Part shown: one piece after another, positions 1-8,369 of the stretch
Numbering within the stretch: the stretch's first letter is position 1
How the letters are laid out: each line of letters begins with the position of its first letter
NCBI GenBank assembly: GCA_021205755.1
Contig: JAJPWX010000052.1
Location: 1-33,529 of the forward strand
Length of the DNA: 33,529 nt
Source: Lachnospiraceae bacterium
Lineage (GTDB): Bacteria > Bacillota > Clostridia > Lachnospirales > Lachnospiraceae
Reading direction: 5' to 3'
Program-made: the position numbers and the translations under genes
The notes under the pieces: generated by a model
Databases searched by the model: none
The model's input: only the letters and a program-made list of their open reading frames with translations
What the model was told of the DNA's origin: nothing

Positions 1-64
1 ATTCGGTTTTCAAGGAACTAAGTAACTATTAACTATAAACATATTATACGAGGGGAAAACAGTT

Positions 65-1465
65 ATGAAGTATGCAGACGGAAAAGTATCGGATGTACAG
101 ATTGCTTATATTGGCGGCGGCTCACGGGGCTGGGCGTGGACGTTTATGACGGATCTCGCGCTGGAAGCGTCCATGAGCGGGACGATTCGCCTGTATGATA
201 TTGATGAGGCGGCCGCCAAGGCCAACGAGGTGATTGGAAACCGCGTGAGTGAGCGGGAAGAAGCCGTTGGAAAATGGAAGTATACGACCTGTAAAAGCCT
301 GGAGGAGTCTCTGAAGGGCGCGGATTTTGTAGTGATTTCCATTCTGCCGGGTACGTTTGACGAGATGGAAGTTGATGTGCATATGCCGGAGCGTCTCGGC
401 GTATGGCAGTCGGTAGGCGATACGGCCGGAGCCGGCGGTATGATGCGTGCGCTGCGCACGATTCCGATGTTTGTACCAATCGCCGAAGCCATTCGGGATT
501 ACGCGCCGGATGCCTGGGTGATCAACTACACGAACCCGATGAGCCTCTGTGTGAAGGTGCTGTATCAGGTATTTCCGCAGATCAAGGCATTTGGGTGCTG
601 CCATGAGGTATTTGGTACGCAGAAGGTGCTGGCGGGTATCACAGAAGAAACCTTTGGCCTTAAGGGCATCACCAGGCAGGACATCCATGTCAATGTGCTG
701 GGTATTAACCATTTTACCTGGTTTGATTACGCTTCCTACAAGGGAATCGACTTGTTCCCGGTTTACCGGAAGTACATAGAGGAACATTTTGAGGAGGGGT
801 ATTGGGAGAATGACCAGAACTGGGCAAATTCCTCCTTTGCCTGCCGCCATCGGGTCAAGTTTGACCTGTTCAATCGCTATGGACTGATCGCTGCGGCGGG
901 AGACCGCCATCTGGCGGAGTTTATGCCGGGAGATGAGTATCTGAAAGATCCACAGACTGTGGAGAACTGGGGCTACGGCCTGACCACGGTGGCCTGGAGA
1001 AAGAAAGATCTGCAGGATCGCCTGGCGAAGAGCCACCGGCTGCTGACCGGAGAGGAAGAGGTGCTGCTAGAGCCGACCGGCGAGGAGGGAATCCAGCTGA
1101 TCCGGGCACTCTGCGGTTTGACGCGGATCGTCAGTAACGTTAACATTCCGAATACAAATCGGCAGATCCCGAATCTTCCTGCCGGGGCTGTAGTGGAAAC
1201 AAATGCGGTATTTGAAAGAGACGCGATCCGTCTGCTGATCGCGGGCGAGGTTCCGGAAGACGTGCGTGCGCTTCTGATGCCACATATCGAGAATCATGAG
1301 TATATTCTGGAAGCGGCGCTCACCTGTAATAAAAAGCTTGTAGTGAAAGCATTTATGAATGACCCGGGAATCCGGGGGAAAAAGTGCCGGGAGGCGGATG
1401 TGCGCAGCCTGGTGGATGACATGATCCGGGGAACCAGCCGGTACCTGCCGGAGGGGTGGAAATAA
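65..1465 (+). CDS. Glycoside hydrolase family 4 (NAD/Mn-dependent alpha-glycosidase type)
   Basis: Cytosolic GH4 enzyme of 466 residues, a normal length for the family. The N-terminus carries the Rossmann NAD-binding stretch (IAYIGGGSRGW, residues 13-23). NYTNP follows at 154-158 and the diagnostic C-H-E-V at 179-182, where the Cys and a downstream His (INHFTW, about 216) are expected to hold the metal. GH4 enzymes oxidise C3 of the sugar with NAD, then eliminate and add back across C1-C2. The residues after C-H vary with substrate across the family; I do not assign a substrate beyond saying this is not the CN(V/I)P or CDMP type of the 6-phospho-glycosidases. The start is supported by GAGGGG 9 bases upstream. 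Galactokinase follows after 230 bases, so a galactoside is a reasonable guess but only a guess. The promoter probably lies left of the window. Confidence 0.9.
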   Translation: MKYADGKVSDVQIAYIGGGSRGWAWTFMTDLALEASMSGTIRLYDIDEAAAKANEVIGNRVSEREEAVGKWKYTTCKSLEESLKGADFVVISILPGTFDEMEVDVHMPERLGVWQSVGDTAGAGGMMRALRTIPMFVPIAEAIRDYAPDAWVINYTNPMSLCVKVLYQVFPQIKAFGCCHEVFGTQKVLAGITEETFGLKGITRQDIHVNVLGINHFTWFDYASYKGIDLFPVYRKYIEEHFEEGYWENDQNWANSSFACRHRVKFDLFNRYGLIAAAGDRHLAEFMPGDEYLKDPQTVENWGYGLTTVAWRKKDLQDRLAKSHRLLTGEEEVLLEPTGEEGIQLIRALCGLTRIVSNVNIPNTNRQIPNLPAGAVVETNAVFERDAIRLLIAGEVPEDVRALLMPHIENHEYILEAALTCNKKLVVKAFMNDPGIRGKKCREADVRSLVDDMIRGTSRYLPEGWK

Positions 1466-1489
1466 TTAAAGTGAATGGATAGCTGTAGA

Positions 1490-1526
1490 CTCTAAGTGAA
1501 CACAGTAACCGGATGTTTACTTAGAG
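1490..1526 (+). terminator. 13-bp hairpin after the GH4 gene
   Basis: CTCTAAGTGAACA (1490-1502) pairs fully with TGTTTACTTAGAG (1514-1526), allowing one G-U pair, with an 11-base loop. It begins about 25 bases after the GH4 stop. What follows is CCGAAAAAATTTG rather than a run of T, so it is either a weak terminator or mRNA stabiliser, or at the DNA level an operator-like palindrome in front of galactokinase. Confidence 0.45.
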
Positions 1527-1545
1527 CCGAAAAAATTTGCGTGTA

Positions 1546-1577
1546 TTATAGCCAAACCCCATATTTTGTGCTACACT
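1546..1577 (+). promoter_or_regulatory. Possible extended -10 promoter for galactokinase
   Basis: TGCTACACT (1569-1577) is an extended -10 element; the same nine bases form the -10 of the serA promoter near the right end of this window. No good -35 is seen at 17 bases. It would give a leader of about 110 bases before the galactokinase start. Confidence 0.35.
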
Positions 1578-1697
1578 ACGTGGGAAGATTTTCTGAACCG
1601 TTTGTTTGGCGTCACCTTGCGGCCTGAGGGGCAAAAATAAGGATGATATTATCAGCTGCGGACAGGAACAGAAAACAGAGGATGGAGGATGACAATT

Positions 1698-2978
1698 ATG
1701 AATTTACCGGGGCTTCAGGCATTGGAGCAGATTTACGGCGAGACGGAGCGCCCTCTGGCGCGTTTTCAGTCGCTGGCGGAGAATTATCAGAAGAATTTCG
1801 GCTCTGAGGAGATGGAGTTTTTTACAGCTCCCGGCCGGACGGAGATTGTTGGCAATCACACGGATCACAATGGCGGAAAGATTCTGGCGGGCAGCATCAG
1901 CCTGGATACGATCGGTGCGGCCGCTCCGAATGGGACGGATGTGATCACGATTGTGAGCGAGGGGTACCGCGATAAGATCATCGTGGATTTGACGAAGCTG
2001 GATCGGGTGCCGAAGAATAAGGGTTCTTTTTCCCTGGTAGCGGGCATGGCGATGGCAGCCCGCGAGATGGGCTTTGCGGTGGCCGGGTTTAACGCCTATG
2101 TGTCGACCGAAGTGATCGCGGCGGCGGGCGTGAGCTCTTCGGCGTCGTTTGAGATGCTGGTCTGCACGATCATGAATTACTTCTTCAATGACGGAAGGAT
2201 GCGTTATATTGATTACGCGCGCATTGGTCAGTACGCGGAGAATCATTTCTGGGATAAGGCTTCCGGCCTGATGGATCAGATGGCCTGTGCGGTGGGCGGT
2301 ACGATTTTGCTGGATTTCTCGAAGATTGCGACGGCGTCGCCGGAAGAGGTTGCTGCGCTGGACGATGCGGAGATTTGCAAGCAGGTAGATTTTTCTTTCT
2401 CGCAGCTGGGCTATGACCTGGTGATTGTGAATACGGGCAAGGGCCACGCGGATTTAAGCGATGAGTATTCGAGTGTGCCGCTTGAGATGAAGGAAGCGGC
2501 GCAGGCGGTCGGCGCGCATCTGCTCTGTGAGACAGACGAGGAGACATTTCTGGGCAGTCTTTCCGCGGTAAGCAATGACCGCGCGGCGCTGCGTGCCCTG
2601 CATTTTTTTGAAGAAAATAAACGAGTGGATGCGGCTTATCAGGCGAGTCTGGACCGTGATGAGAAGGCGCTGCTGCGGGCGATTGACGAGTCCGGGCGTT
2701 CCTCCTGGGAATGGCTGCAGAACTGCTATTCCATCCGGAACTTTAAGGAGCAGAAAGTCACTTTGACACTTGCCCTGACGAGACTGTTTCTTTCCCGCAC
2801 CGGCAAGGGCGTCTGCCGCGTACACGGCGGCGGCTTCGCCGGCGTAATCGCGTGTGTGCTGCCGCAGGCGGAGACTGCGGATTATGTGGAATACATCGCG
2901 CAGTATGTGGGCAAAGAAAATGTGTACCCGATGAATATCCGTACATTTGGAGCGGGACATATCCTGCGCGAAGCGTAG
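1698..2978 (+). CDS. galK: Galactokinase
   Basis: GHMP-family kinase that phosphorylates galactose at C1 with ATP, the first step of the Leloir pathway. It has the galactokinase signature GRTEIVGNHTDHNGG near residue 46, the GHMP ATP-binding motif with AAGVSSSASFE near 145, GLMDQMACAVGG near 192, and a C-terminal VHGGGFAG motif. Length is 426 residues, slightly longer than E. coli GalK (382), as is common in clostridial forms. I chose the ATG at 1698 over the in-frame ATG at 1689 because GGAGG (1684-1688) lies 9 bases before 1698 but directly abuts 1689. No galT or galE is in the window. YqeY follows after 44 bases and may be co-transcribed. Confidence 0.93.
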   Translation: MNLPGLQALEQIYGETERPLARFQSLAENYQKNFGSEEMEFFTAPGRTEIVGNHTDHNGGKILAGSISLDTIGAAAPNGTDVITIVSEGYRDKIIVDLTKLDRVPKNKGSFSLVAGMAMAAREMGFAVAGFNAYVSTEVIAAAGVSSSASFEMLVCTIMNYFFNDGRMRYIDYARIGQYAENHFWDKASGLMDQMACAVGGTILLDFSKIATASPEEVAALDDAEICKQVDFSFSQLGYDLVIVNTGKGHADLSDEYSSVPLEMKEAAQAVGAHLLCETDEETFLGSLSAVSNDRAALRALHFFEENKRVDAAYQASLDRDEKALLRAIDESGRSSWEWLQNCYSIRNFKEQKVTLTLALTRLFLSRTGKGVCRVHGGGFAGVIACVLPQAETADYVEYIAQYVGKENVYPMNIRTFGAGHILREA

Positions 2979-3022
2979 GATGTCTTCCCAGCGAGGGACA
3001 TATCAGAAAGGAGTAGAATGCA

Positions 3023-3460
3023 ATGAATATCGAGACATTGAGAAAAGATATGGTAGCTGCCATGAAGGCAAAGGACAAGCCGCGCAAGGAGGCGATTTCG
3101 TCACTGGTTTCCGCAGTGAAGAAGGTCGCGATTGACGAGGGCTGCCGTGATGACATTCCGGAGGAGATGGTAGACCGCGCGATCTTAAAGGAGCTGAAGT
3201 CGGTGAAAGAGCAGATTGACACCTGCCCGGATTCGCGTGCGGATCTGAAGGCGGAGTATCAGTTCCGCTATGATGTGATTGCTGAGTACGCGCCGAAGCT
3301 GTTGTCCGCCGATGAGGTAAAGACGATTTTGCAGGAGAAGTTTGCGGATGTTCTGGCGACGAAGAATAAAGGCCAGATCATGAAGAACGTTATGGGCGAG
3401 CTGAAAGGCAAGGCGGATGGAAAGGTTATCAACCAGGTTGTGGCAGAGCTTTGCCAGTAA
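3023..3460 (+). CDS. YqeY / GatB-Yqey domain protein
   Basis: This 145-residue protein matches the YqeY family along its whole length: the N-terminal helix (LRKDMVAAMKAKDKPRKEAI), a middle helical bundle, and the tail with KNKGQIMKNVMGELKGKADG, the conserved part resembling the C-terminal tail domain of GatB. In GatB that domain touches tRNA. Stand-alone YqeY proteins are widespread and their role is not settled, though tRNA-dependent amidation has been proposed. AAAGGAG lies 10 bases before the start. The gap to the next gene is small, so these two are probably one transcript. Confidence 0.9.
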   Translation: MNIETLRKDMVAAMKAKDKPRKEAISSLVSAVKKVAIDEGCRDDIPEEMVDRAILKELKSVKEQIDTCPDSRADLKAEYQFRYDVIAEYAPKLLSADEVKTILQEKFADVLATKNKGQIMKNVMGELKGKADGKVINQVVAELCQ

Positions 3461-3484
3461 ATAATGGAAAGGCGGATGATACAA

Positions 3485-4921
3485 ATGAAAAAAGATAACG
3501 CATGGAATTCATATTCTGAGGAGCAGCTCACGGAGCTGGAGGCTTTGGCGAAGCGCTACCGCGCTTTTTTAAATGTCGGAAAGACGGAGCGGGAATGTGT
3601 GACGGAGACGGTGCGCATCGCGCGTGAAAATGGATACCGCAGTCTGGAAGAGGTTCGGGCATCCGGGGAAACGCTGAAGACGGGGGACAAGGTTTACGCC
3701 GTCAATATGGAAAAGATGGTTGCGCTGTTTGTGATCGGCGAGCAGCCGATGGAGACGGGCATGCGCATCCTCGGCGCACATATCGATTCCCCGCGCCTCG
3801 ATGTGAAGCAGGATCCACTGTATGAGGATACGGAGATGGCCTATCTGGATACGCATTATTACGGCGGCATCAAAAAGTATCAGTGGGTGACGATTCCGCT
3901 GGCGATTCACGGTGTGGTTGTGAAAAAGGATGGCACAAAGGTGCAGGTGTGCGTTGGAGAAAAGGACGAGGATCCGGTGGTCTTTGTTTCGGATCTGCTG
4001 ATCCATCTGGCCGGTGAGCAGATGGAGAAGAAGGCACGCCTGGTGATTGAGGGGGAGCAGCTGGATCTACTGGTCGGCAGCCGCCCATATAAAGAAGAAA
4101 AAGCAGCACAGAGCGAAACGGAAAAGGACAAAGAGGCGAATGCGGAGCAGGCTGCGGCAAAGGATGCTGTGAAGAAAAATATTCTCGAAATCCTTAAAGA
4201 GGGCTATGACATTGAGGAAGAGGATTTCCTGTCTGCGGAGCTGGAGATTGTACCGGCGGCGAAAGCGAGAGACTGCGGCCTGGACCGCAGCATGGTGATG
4301 GCCTACGGTCAGGACGACCGCGTGTGTGCGTATACTTCTCTGGAGGCAATTTTGAGCATTCCCGCGCAGGAGCGCACCTGCTGCTGTCTGCTCGTAGATA
4401 AGGAAGAGATTGGCAGTGTCGGCGCGACGGGTATGCAGTCCCGCTTCTTTGAAAATACCGTCGCGGAGCTGATGGATGCGGCTGGACAGTACAGCGAGCT
4501 GGCTCTGCGCCGCGCGCTGAGCCGCAGCCGTATGCTCTCATCCGATGTGAGTGCGGCTTACGATCCGCTTTACGCAGGCAGTTTTGAGAAGAAAAACAGT
4601 GCTTACTTTGGAAAAGGCCTGGTATTCAACAAATTTACCGGTTCCCGCGGAAAGAGCGGCAGCAACGACGCAAACGCGGAGTATGTCGCGGCAATCCGCG
4701 CGATGCTGGAAAAACATCAGGTAGCGTTCCAGACAGCCGAGCTGGGTAAGGTCGACATCGGCGGCGGCGGAACGATCGCTTACATAACCGCTCTTTACGG
4801 TATGGAAGTTATTGACAGCGGCGTAGCAGTTCTGAATATGCATGCTCCGATGGAGGTCACCAGTAAGGCGGATATTTATGAAGCATTTAAAGGATACCGC
4901 GCGTTCTTGCAGGAGGCGTAA
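3485..4921 (+). CDS. M18 family aminopeptidase (aspartyl aminopeptidase type)
   Basis: Cytosolic zinc aminopeptidase of about 478 residues. Metal and active-site motifs are visible: AHIDSPR near residue 98 (first metal His), the family-typical HYYGG near 124, VDKEEIGSVGATGM (the Glu-Glu pair, catalytic base and metal ligand), and a final metal His in NMHAPMEVTSKAD. A charged, Glu/Lys/Ala-rich insert (around 200-225) sits between the two halves, where the dodecamer-forming subdomain of M18 enzymes varies. Three in-frame ATGs compete (3464, 3476, 3485). I prefer 3485 because GGCGG/AAAGG then falls 9-12 bases upstream. A strong terminator follows immediately, so this gene ends the galK-yqeY transcript. 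Confidence 0.9.
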   Translation: MKKDNAWNSYSEEQLTELEALAKRYRAFLNVGKTERECVTETVRIARENGYRSLEEVRASGETLKTGDKVYAVNMEKMVALFVIGEQPMETGMRILGAHIDSPRLDVKQDPLYEDTEMAYLDTHYYGGIKKYQWVTIPLAIHGVVVKKDGTKVQVCVGEKDEDPVVFVSDLLIHLAGEQMEKKARLVIEGEQLDLLVGSRPYKEEKAAQSETEKDKEANAEQAAAKDAVKKNILEILKEGYDIEEEDFLSAELEIVPAAKARDCGLDRSMVMAYGQDDRVCAYTSLEAILSIPAQERTCCCLLVDKEEIGSVGATGMQSRFFENTVAELMDAAGQYSELALRRALSRSRMLSSDVSAAYDPLYAGSFEKKNSAYFGKGLVFNKFTGSRGKSGSNDANAEYVAAIRAMLEKHQVAFQTAELGKVDIGGGGTIAYITALYGMEVIDSGVAVLNMHAPMEVTSKADIYEAFKGYRAFLQEA

Positions 4922-4922
4922 T

Positions 4923-4958
4923 AAAAAAGCCGGGGCATCTCGCTCCGGCTGACTTTTT
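4923..4958 (+). terminator. Rho-independent terminator after the aminopeptidase
   Basis: AGCCGGGGC (4928-4936) pairs with GCTCCGGCT (4942-4950) across a 5-base loop, followed by TTTTT (4954-4958) and preceded by a run of A. It starts directly after the stop codon. Confidence 0.88.
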
Positions 4959-4968
4959 AAAAGGGAGG

Positions 4969-4991
4969 GCCGGGATCATTGCGATCCCGGC
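4969..4991 (-). terminator. GC-rich hairpin between convergent units
   Basis: GCCGGGATC (4969-4977) and GATCCCGGC (4983-4991) form a perfect 9-bp stem. Read on minus it is followed by CCTCCCTTTT, so it may back up the tRNA terminator for transcription coming from the right. Confidence 0.5.
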
Positions 4992-5111
4992 GAGTATGAA
5001 AAAGAAAGATTTTTAGCACTTCTTGTCTGGTGCTGAAAACAGGATACTGTTTTCTTGTGATAGAAAAGTGAACGGTATTTGAAAAAAATGTGAAAATAGG
5101 ATTTGTAGATG

Positions 5112-5146
5112 AAAAGACCCACAGATAGCATGCGCCATCTGTGGGT
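5112..5146 (-). terminator. Terminator of tRNA-Ser
   Basis: ACCCACAGAT (5117-5126) pairs perfectly with ATCTGTGGGT (5137-5146). On the minus strand the stem is followed by CTTTTC (5111-5116). It lies 12 bases past the tRNA 3' end. Confidence 0.8.
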
Positions 5147-5157
5147 GTTCTGTAAAG

Positions 5158-5244
5158 CGGAGAGTGTGGGATTCGAACCCACGCGCCCAAAAAGGACGAC
5201 CGCATTTCGAGTGCGGCTCGTTATGACCACTTCGATAACTCTCC
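5158..5244 (-). tRNA. tRNA-Ser (anticodon CGA)
   Basis: On the minus strand, 87 bases fold as a class II tRNA. The acceptor stem GGAGAGT pairs with ACTCTCC, with G as discriminator. The anticodon stem CCGCA/TGCGG encloses the loop CTCGAAA, giving anticodon CGA (reads UCG, serine). The variable arm is long (GTCGTCCTTTTTGGGCGC) and the T arm is GTGGGTTCGAATCCCAC. CCA is not encoded; the next bases are CTT. The long variable arm and the G discriminator agree with serine identity. Confidence 0.95.
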
Positions 5245-5256
5245 AGACAGATTCTT

Positions 5257-5285
5257 ATTATAAAGCAGAGAATGAATTTCGTCAA
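5257..5285 (-). promoter_or_regulatory. Promoter of tRNA-Ser
   Basis: On minus: TTGACG (5280-5285), a 17-base spacer, then TATAAT (5257-5262). It sits 13 bases ahead of the tRNA 5' end, so transcription would start within a few bases of the mature end. Confidence 0.85.
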
Positions 5286-5316
5286 TCATTTCTGAAAAAA
5301 AGTTCGGAGGACATTT

Positions 5317-5844
5317 TTAATGTATGGAAAATCCCTCTCCGATCAGACGGCTCATCAGGTCGTCCAGGGAGCTGGTTTCTTCTGTGCTATTTTTCGGGTC
5401 TTTACTTTCAGAATTATCATCTGAATTTTCTTTTTCCGGATGAATGCCGTCCGAATCGTTTTCTGTTTCAGCTGCTGTTTCATCATCCGATTCTCTATCC
5501 AATTCGTCATTTGTTTCGTCTCCTTTATCATCTGTATTATCTTTATCATCCGTATTATCTGCTTCCGTGTATGTCTCTGTTTCGCCTTCCGTTTCGGTTT
5601 CTGGCAGCAGCTCATCCAGAAGATCCTGGTAAATGGTGATTTCTTCTGTCTCGCCTTCTGCTTCTGACTCGGTCTCGGCTTCATGCCCGGGGCAGATCTC
5701 GTCCGGCTCGGTTCCCACGGAAAAATATTCTGTGTAGACGGAGGAACAGCTGTCTGCGGCGGGTAAATGCGTTTCTTCACAGAGGGTTATCTCGACGACA
5801 CTTTCGGGCTGTGTGAATTCCCCGATGGGAAGCCCAGTGTGGAT
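5317..5844 (-). pseudogene. In-frame C-terminal part of PBP1A beyond an internal TGA
   Basis: These 175 codons continue the frame of the penicillin-binding protein directly after its TGA stop (5845-5847) and end at TAA. The first part reads IHTGLPIGEF and then a segment with HLPAADSC, TEYFSVGTEP and ICPGH. That is the conserved segment after the transpeptidase domain in Gram-positive PBP1a proteins, where a two-Cys stretch is usual. The rest is a very acidic Thr/Glu/Asp-rich low-complexity tail. No separate start is convincing; the first ATG-like codon (5718) lies inside the conserved segment. The tail is therefore the severed end of the upstream gene, not a gene of its own. A TGA that arose from CGA (Arg) by one transition is the simplest explanation. 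A sequencing error or partial read-through are alternatives. Confidence 0.75.
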
Positions 5845-8094
5845 TCAGTCCATCACGGATGTCCAGAGGACGCGGCTGTAGGAGTGCCAGATGGAGCCAT
5901 TCGGGAGTGCCTGGTTGTTGTCGTAGCCGCCCCAGACACAGCAGGCATAGTAAGGTGTGTAGCCGACAAACCAGATGTCCTTGTAGCTGGAAGTGGTGCC
6001 GGTTTTTCCCGCGACGGGCTGTCCGGCGGCGGAGACGGTGCCGTAGGCGGTTCCGCTTTCGGAGGAGATGACGTCCTCCATGGCGCTTGTGAGCAGAAAG
6101 GCGGTGCTATCCTGCAGGACGCGGGTGAAGCTGTCAAATTCGGAAGATGAGGCATCTGCGTCTGTCTGCTGGCTGGAGATTGCAGTAGCTGTAGCAGAGC
6201 GCCCGGCGGCGTCCAGCAGCACGTTTCCATCGCGATCGAGTATTTTGGTAAAGAAAAGAGGCTCAGCGTACATTCCTCCGTTTGCGATGGCGGCGTAGGC
6301 GGCGCAGAGCTCAAGATTCGTCACTCCGTTGGTGATTCCGCCGAGTGCGAGCGGCTGAATGACGTCGGAGGTTCCGTCCGGCGAATCCCAGTCGTCGACG
6401 AGAGTGGATATGCCGAGCCGTTCGGCATAGGTAAAGCCCAGACGCGGAGTGATTTCGGTGATGCAGCGGACGGCGACGACGTTGATGGAGCGTGTGATGG
6501 CCTCGCGGATGGTGACGGTGCCGGAATAGTCGGTGATGTCCCAGTTGCTGACTGATGTGCCGTCCTCGTATTTGTAAGGTTCGTTTTCATAGAGGGTGGC
6601 AAGCGTCTGTCCCGCAGAATCCAGTGCAGGGGCGTAGGCCGTCAAAATTTTGAAAGTGGAGCCGGGTTGCCGGGTCGTATCAGTTGCGCGGTTCAGCGTC
6701 AGGCTGGCCGTTTTTTCGCCGCGACCGCCGACAACCGCGCGGACGAAGCCAGTCTCCTGCTCGATCAGGACGAGAGAAGCCTGCGGCTGCGGGGAAAGGG
6801 TGAGGCGCTCGGAAAGTACGGAGCGGGAGGTCAAAATGTTCTCCCGGAACGCGTCCGCATAGCTCTGCGCTTCTTCCTGCGTGTCGCAGAGCAGGTCAAA
6901 AGAGGAGCCATAATTTTCCCGCACCCATGCGCGCAGAGCCTCTGAGCCGTATGTGGTGGTGGAGCCGTCAGCTTCCTGTATGACAAGCGAGTAGTCGACG
7001 CCGTATTGTGTACCTTCGGGGAAGTTGGAAAGATTTTGAAACTCCTCATCACAGATTTCCTGAAGCGCGGCGTCTTGTGCGGAATAAATGCGCAGACCGC
7101 CGCTGTATACGGCTTTCGCCGCCTGCTCGTAGGAGTAGTTCAGTTCAGATATCAGCATTTCTACGACCTGGTCGATCAGTGCGTCCTCGTAATAGGAATA
7201 AGCCGAGTCGGCTTCGTAGGATTCGTTATAGGCGCTGATGCGCAGATAAACATCATCCTCGAGCGCGTCCATCCGCTCTTCGTGGGAAATGTAGCCCTGC
7301 TCTTCCATGTAGCGCAGAATCAGGCGCTGCCTGGTCTGATTCGCCTCTGGGTACTCGATCGGATTGTAAGCGGTAGGATTCTGTGGAATTGCCGCGAGAA
7401 CGGCTGATTCAGAGAGTGTCAGGTCGGAGACCTCCTTGCCGAAATACCGCTGCGCCGCCGCTTCTACGCCGTAACAGCCAGAGCCGAAATTGATGGTATT
7501 CAGGTAATCCTCGAGTATTTCTTCTTTCGAAAGCTGTTTTTCCAGCTGAAGAGCCAGATACTGCTCCTGTACCTTTCGGGCGAAGCGGTCGGCAAAGGAA
7601 TTCTCCTGCGTCCAGTCTGTGAAAACGCTGTTCTTGATTAGCTGCTGCGTGATGGTGCTGGCACCCTCTGAAAAGGAGCCGCTGGTAATACCCCTCCAGA
7701 AAGCGCGCGCGATGCCGCGCAGGTCAATGCCGTTATGTTCATAAAAGCGCGAATCCTCAATGGCGACAATTGCATTTTGAAGTGTGTCCGGAATTTCCTC
7801 CAGTGACACAATATCCCGGTTGGATTCCGAAAGAGAAAGACGGCGCAAATAGTTGCCGTCCTCATTGCAGATCCAGGTGGCCGACCCGGACGGGGAGACA
7901 TCGATGGAATCGATGGAAGGGGCAATCGCGATCAGACGCCAGACGATGACAAGCATCGTGAGAAAAAATACAGCTATGCCAGCTGCGATCCCGATGCCGA
8001 TTTTTTTCCAGGGGATACGTTTCAGCGTTTGCCGGAAATCCTGCAGGAAATGGTGAGTCCCGATTCGTTGTCTGTTTTCATTTGCGTCTTTCAT
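5845..8094 (-). CDS. Class A penicillin-binding protein (PBP1A), cut short by an in-frame stop
   Basis: Bifunctional peptidoglycan synthase anchored in the membrane by one helix (about 32-57) with the rest outside. The GT51 glycosyltransferase domain shows EDSRFYEHNGID (catalytic Glu113) and SEGASTITQQ (142-151). The transpeptidase domain has all three penicillin-binding motifs: STFK (479-482, catalytic Ser479), SIN (536-538) and KTGT (697-700). AAAGGA lies 9 bases before the start. The frame stops at codon 750 (TGA, VMD-stop), where relatives normally read Met-x-x-Ile-His-x-Gly-Leu, and 175 in-frame codons follow. All catalytic residues precede the stop, so the 749-residue product could still be active, but it lacks the usual last strand or helix region and the acidic tail. 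Other genes here end in TGA normally, so TGA is not a sense codon in this organism. Confidence 0.88.
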   Translation of the reverse strand: MKDANENRQRIGTHHFLQDFRQTLKRIPWKKIGIGIAAGIAVFFLTMLVIVWRLIAIAPSIDSIDVSPSGSATWICNEDGNYLRRLSLSESNRDIVSLEEIPDTLQNAIVAIEDSRFYEHNGIDLRGIARAFWRGITSGSFSEGASTITQQLIKNSVFTDWTQENSFADRFARKVQEQYLALQLEKQLSKEEILEDYLNTINFGSGCYGVEAAAQRYFGKEVSDLTLSESAVLAAIPQNPTAYNPIEYPEANQTRQRLILRYMEEQGYISHEERMDALEDDVYLRISAYNESYEADSAYSYYEDALIDQVVEMLISELNYSYEQAAKAVYSGGLRIYSAQDAALQEICDEEFQNLSNFPEGTQYGVDYSLVIQEADGSTTTYGSEALRAWVRENYGSSFDLLCDTQEEAQSYADAFRENILTSRSVLSERLTLSPQPQASLVLIEQETGFVRAVVGGRGEKTASLTLNRATDTTRQPGSTFKILTAYAPALDSAGQTLATLYENEPYKYEDGTSVSNWDITDYSGTVTIREAITRSINVVAVRCITEITPRLGFTYAERLGISTLVDDWDSPDGTSDVIQPLALGGITNGVTNLELCAAYAAIANGGMYAEPLFFTKILDRDGNVLLDAAGRSATATAISSQQTDADASSSEFDSFTRVLQDSTAFLLTSAMEDVISSESGTAYGTVSAAGQPVAGKTGTTSSYKDIWFVGYTPYYACCVWGGYDNNQALPNGSIWHSYSRVLWTSVMD

Positions 8095-8273
8095 AGAGGC
8101 TGTTCCTTTCTGTGATGCTTTCTATATCAATGAGGGTGTTCTTTACCTGTTTTGGATGTTTACCGGAGCAAGGAATAGATAGAAATCCTTTCTGCCTGCA
8201 TACCATTTAAGTAGTATTTTCCGAAACTGGCAGTATTATACTGTGAATATGGTGGCCGCGTTGGTTTATGTGG

Positions 8274-8302
8274 TTGCCGGGACGGCAATTTTGTAGTAAG
8301 AT
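8274..8302 (+). promoter_or_regulatory. Possible promoter for the YigZ gene
   Basis: TTGCCG (8274-8279), 17 bases, TAAGAT (8297-8302). It would start transcription about 60 bases before the YigZ ATG. The -35 bases also form part of a small hairpin (TTGCCG-GGA-CGGCAA then TTTT), so the site may do something else. Confidence 0.35.
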
Positions 8303-8369
8303 GCTGGTAACTGTGAAGCTATGAATCGTTATGATAATAGGCAGAGAGAAAGAAGAGGTTTTCGGTTTT

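Noticed and set aside
5109-5639. Plus-strand 176-codon frame
   Set aside because: It runs through the tRNA-Ser gene and opposite the PBP tail; composition is a shadow.
5317-5718. Separate small acidic protein gene on minus
   Set aside because: It is the in-frame continuation of PBP1A after its TGA and the first codon falls inside a conserved PBP segment.
5845-5847. TGA in PBP1A read as Trp or selenocysteine
   Set aside because: Several neighbouring genes end at TGA as a plain stop, so the code is not altered. No selenocysteine insertion structure or reason for one in this protein is seen.
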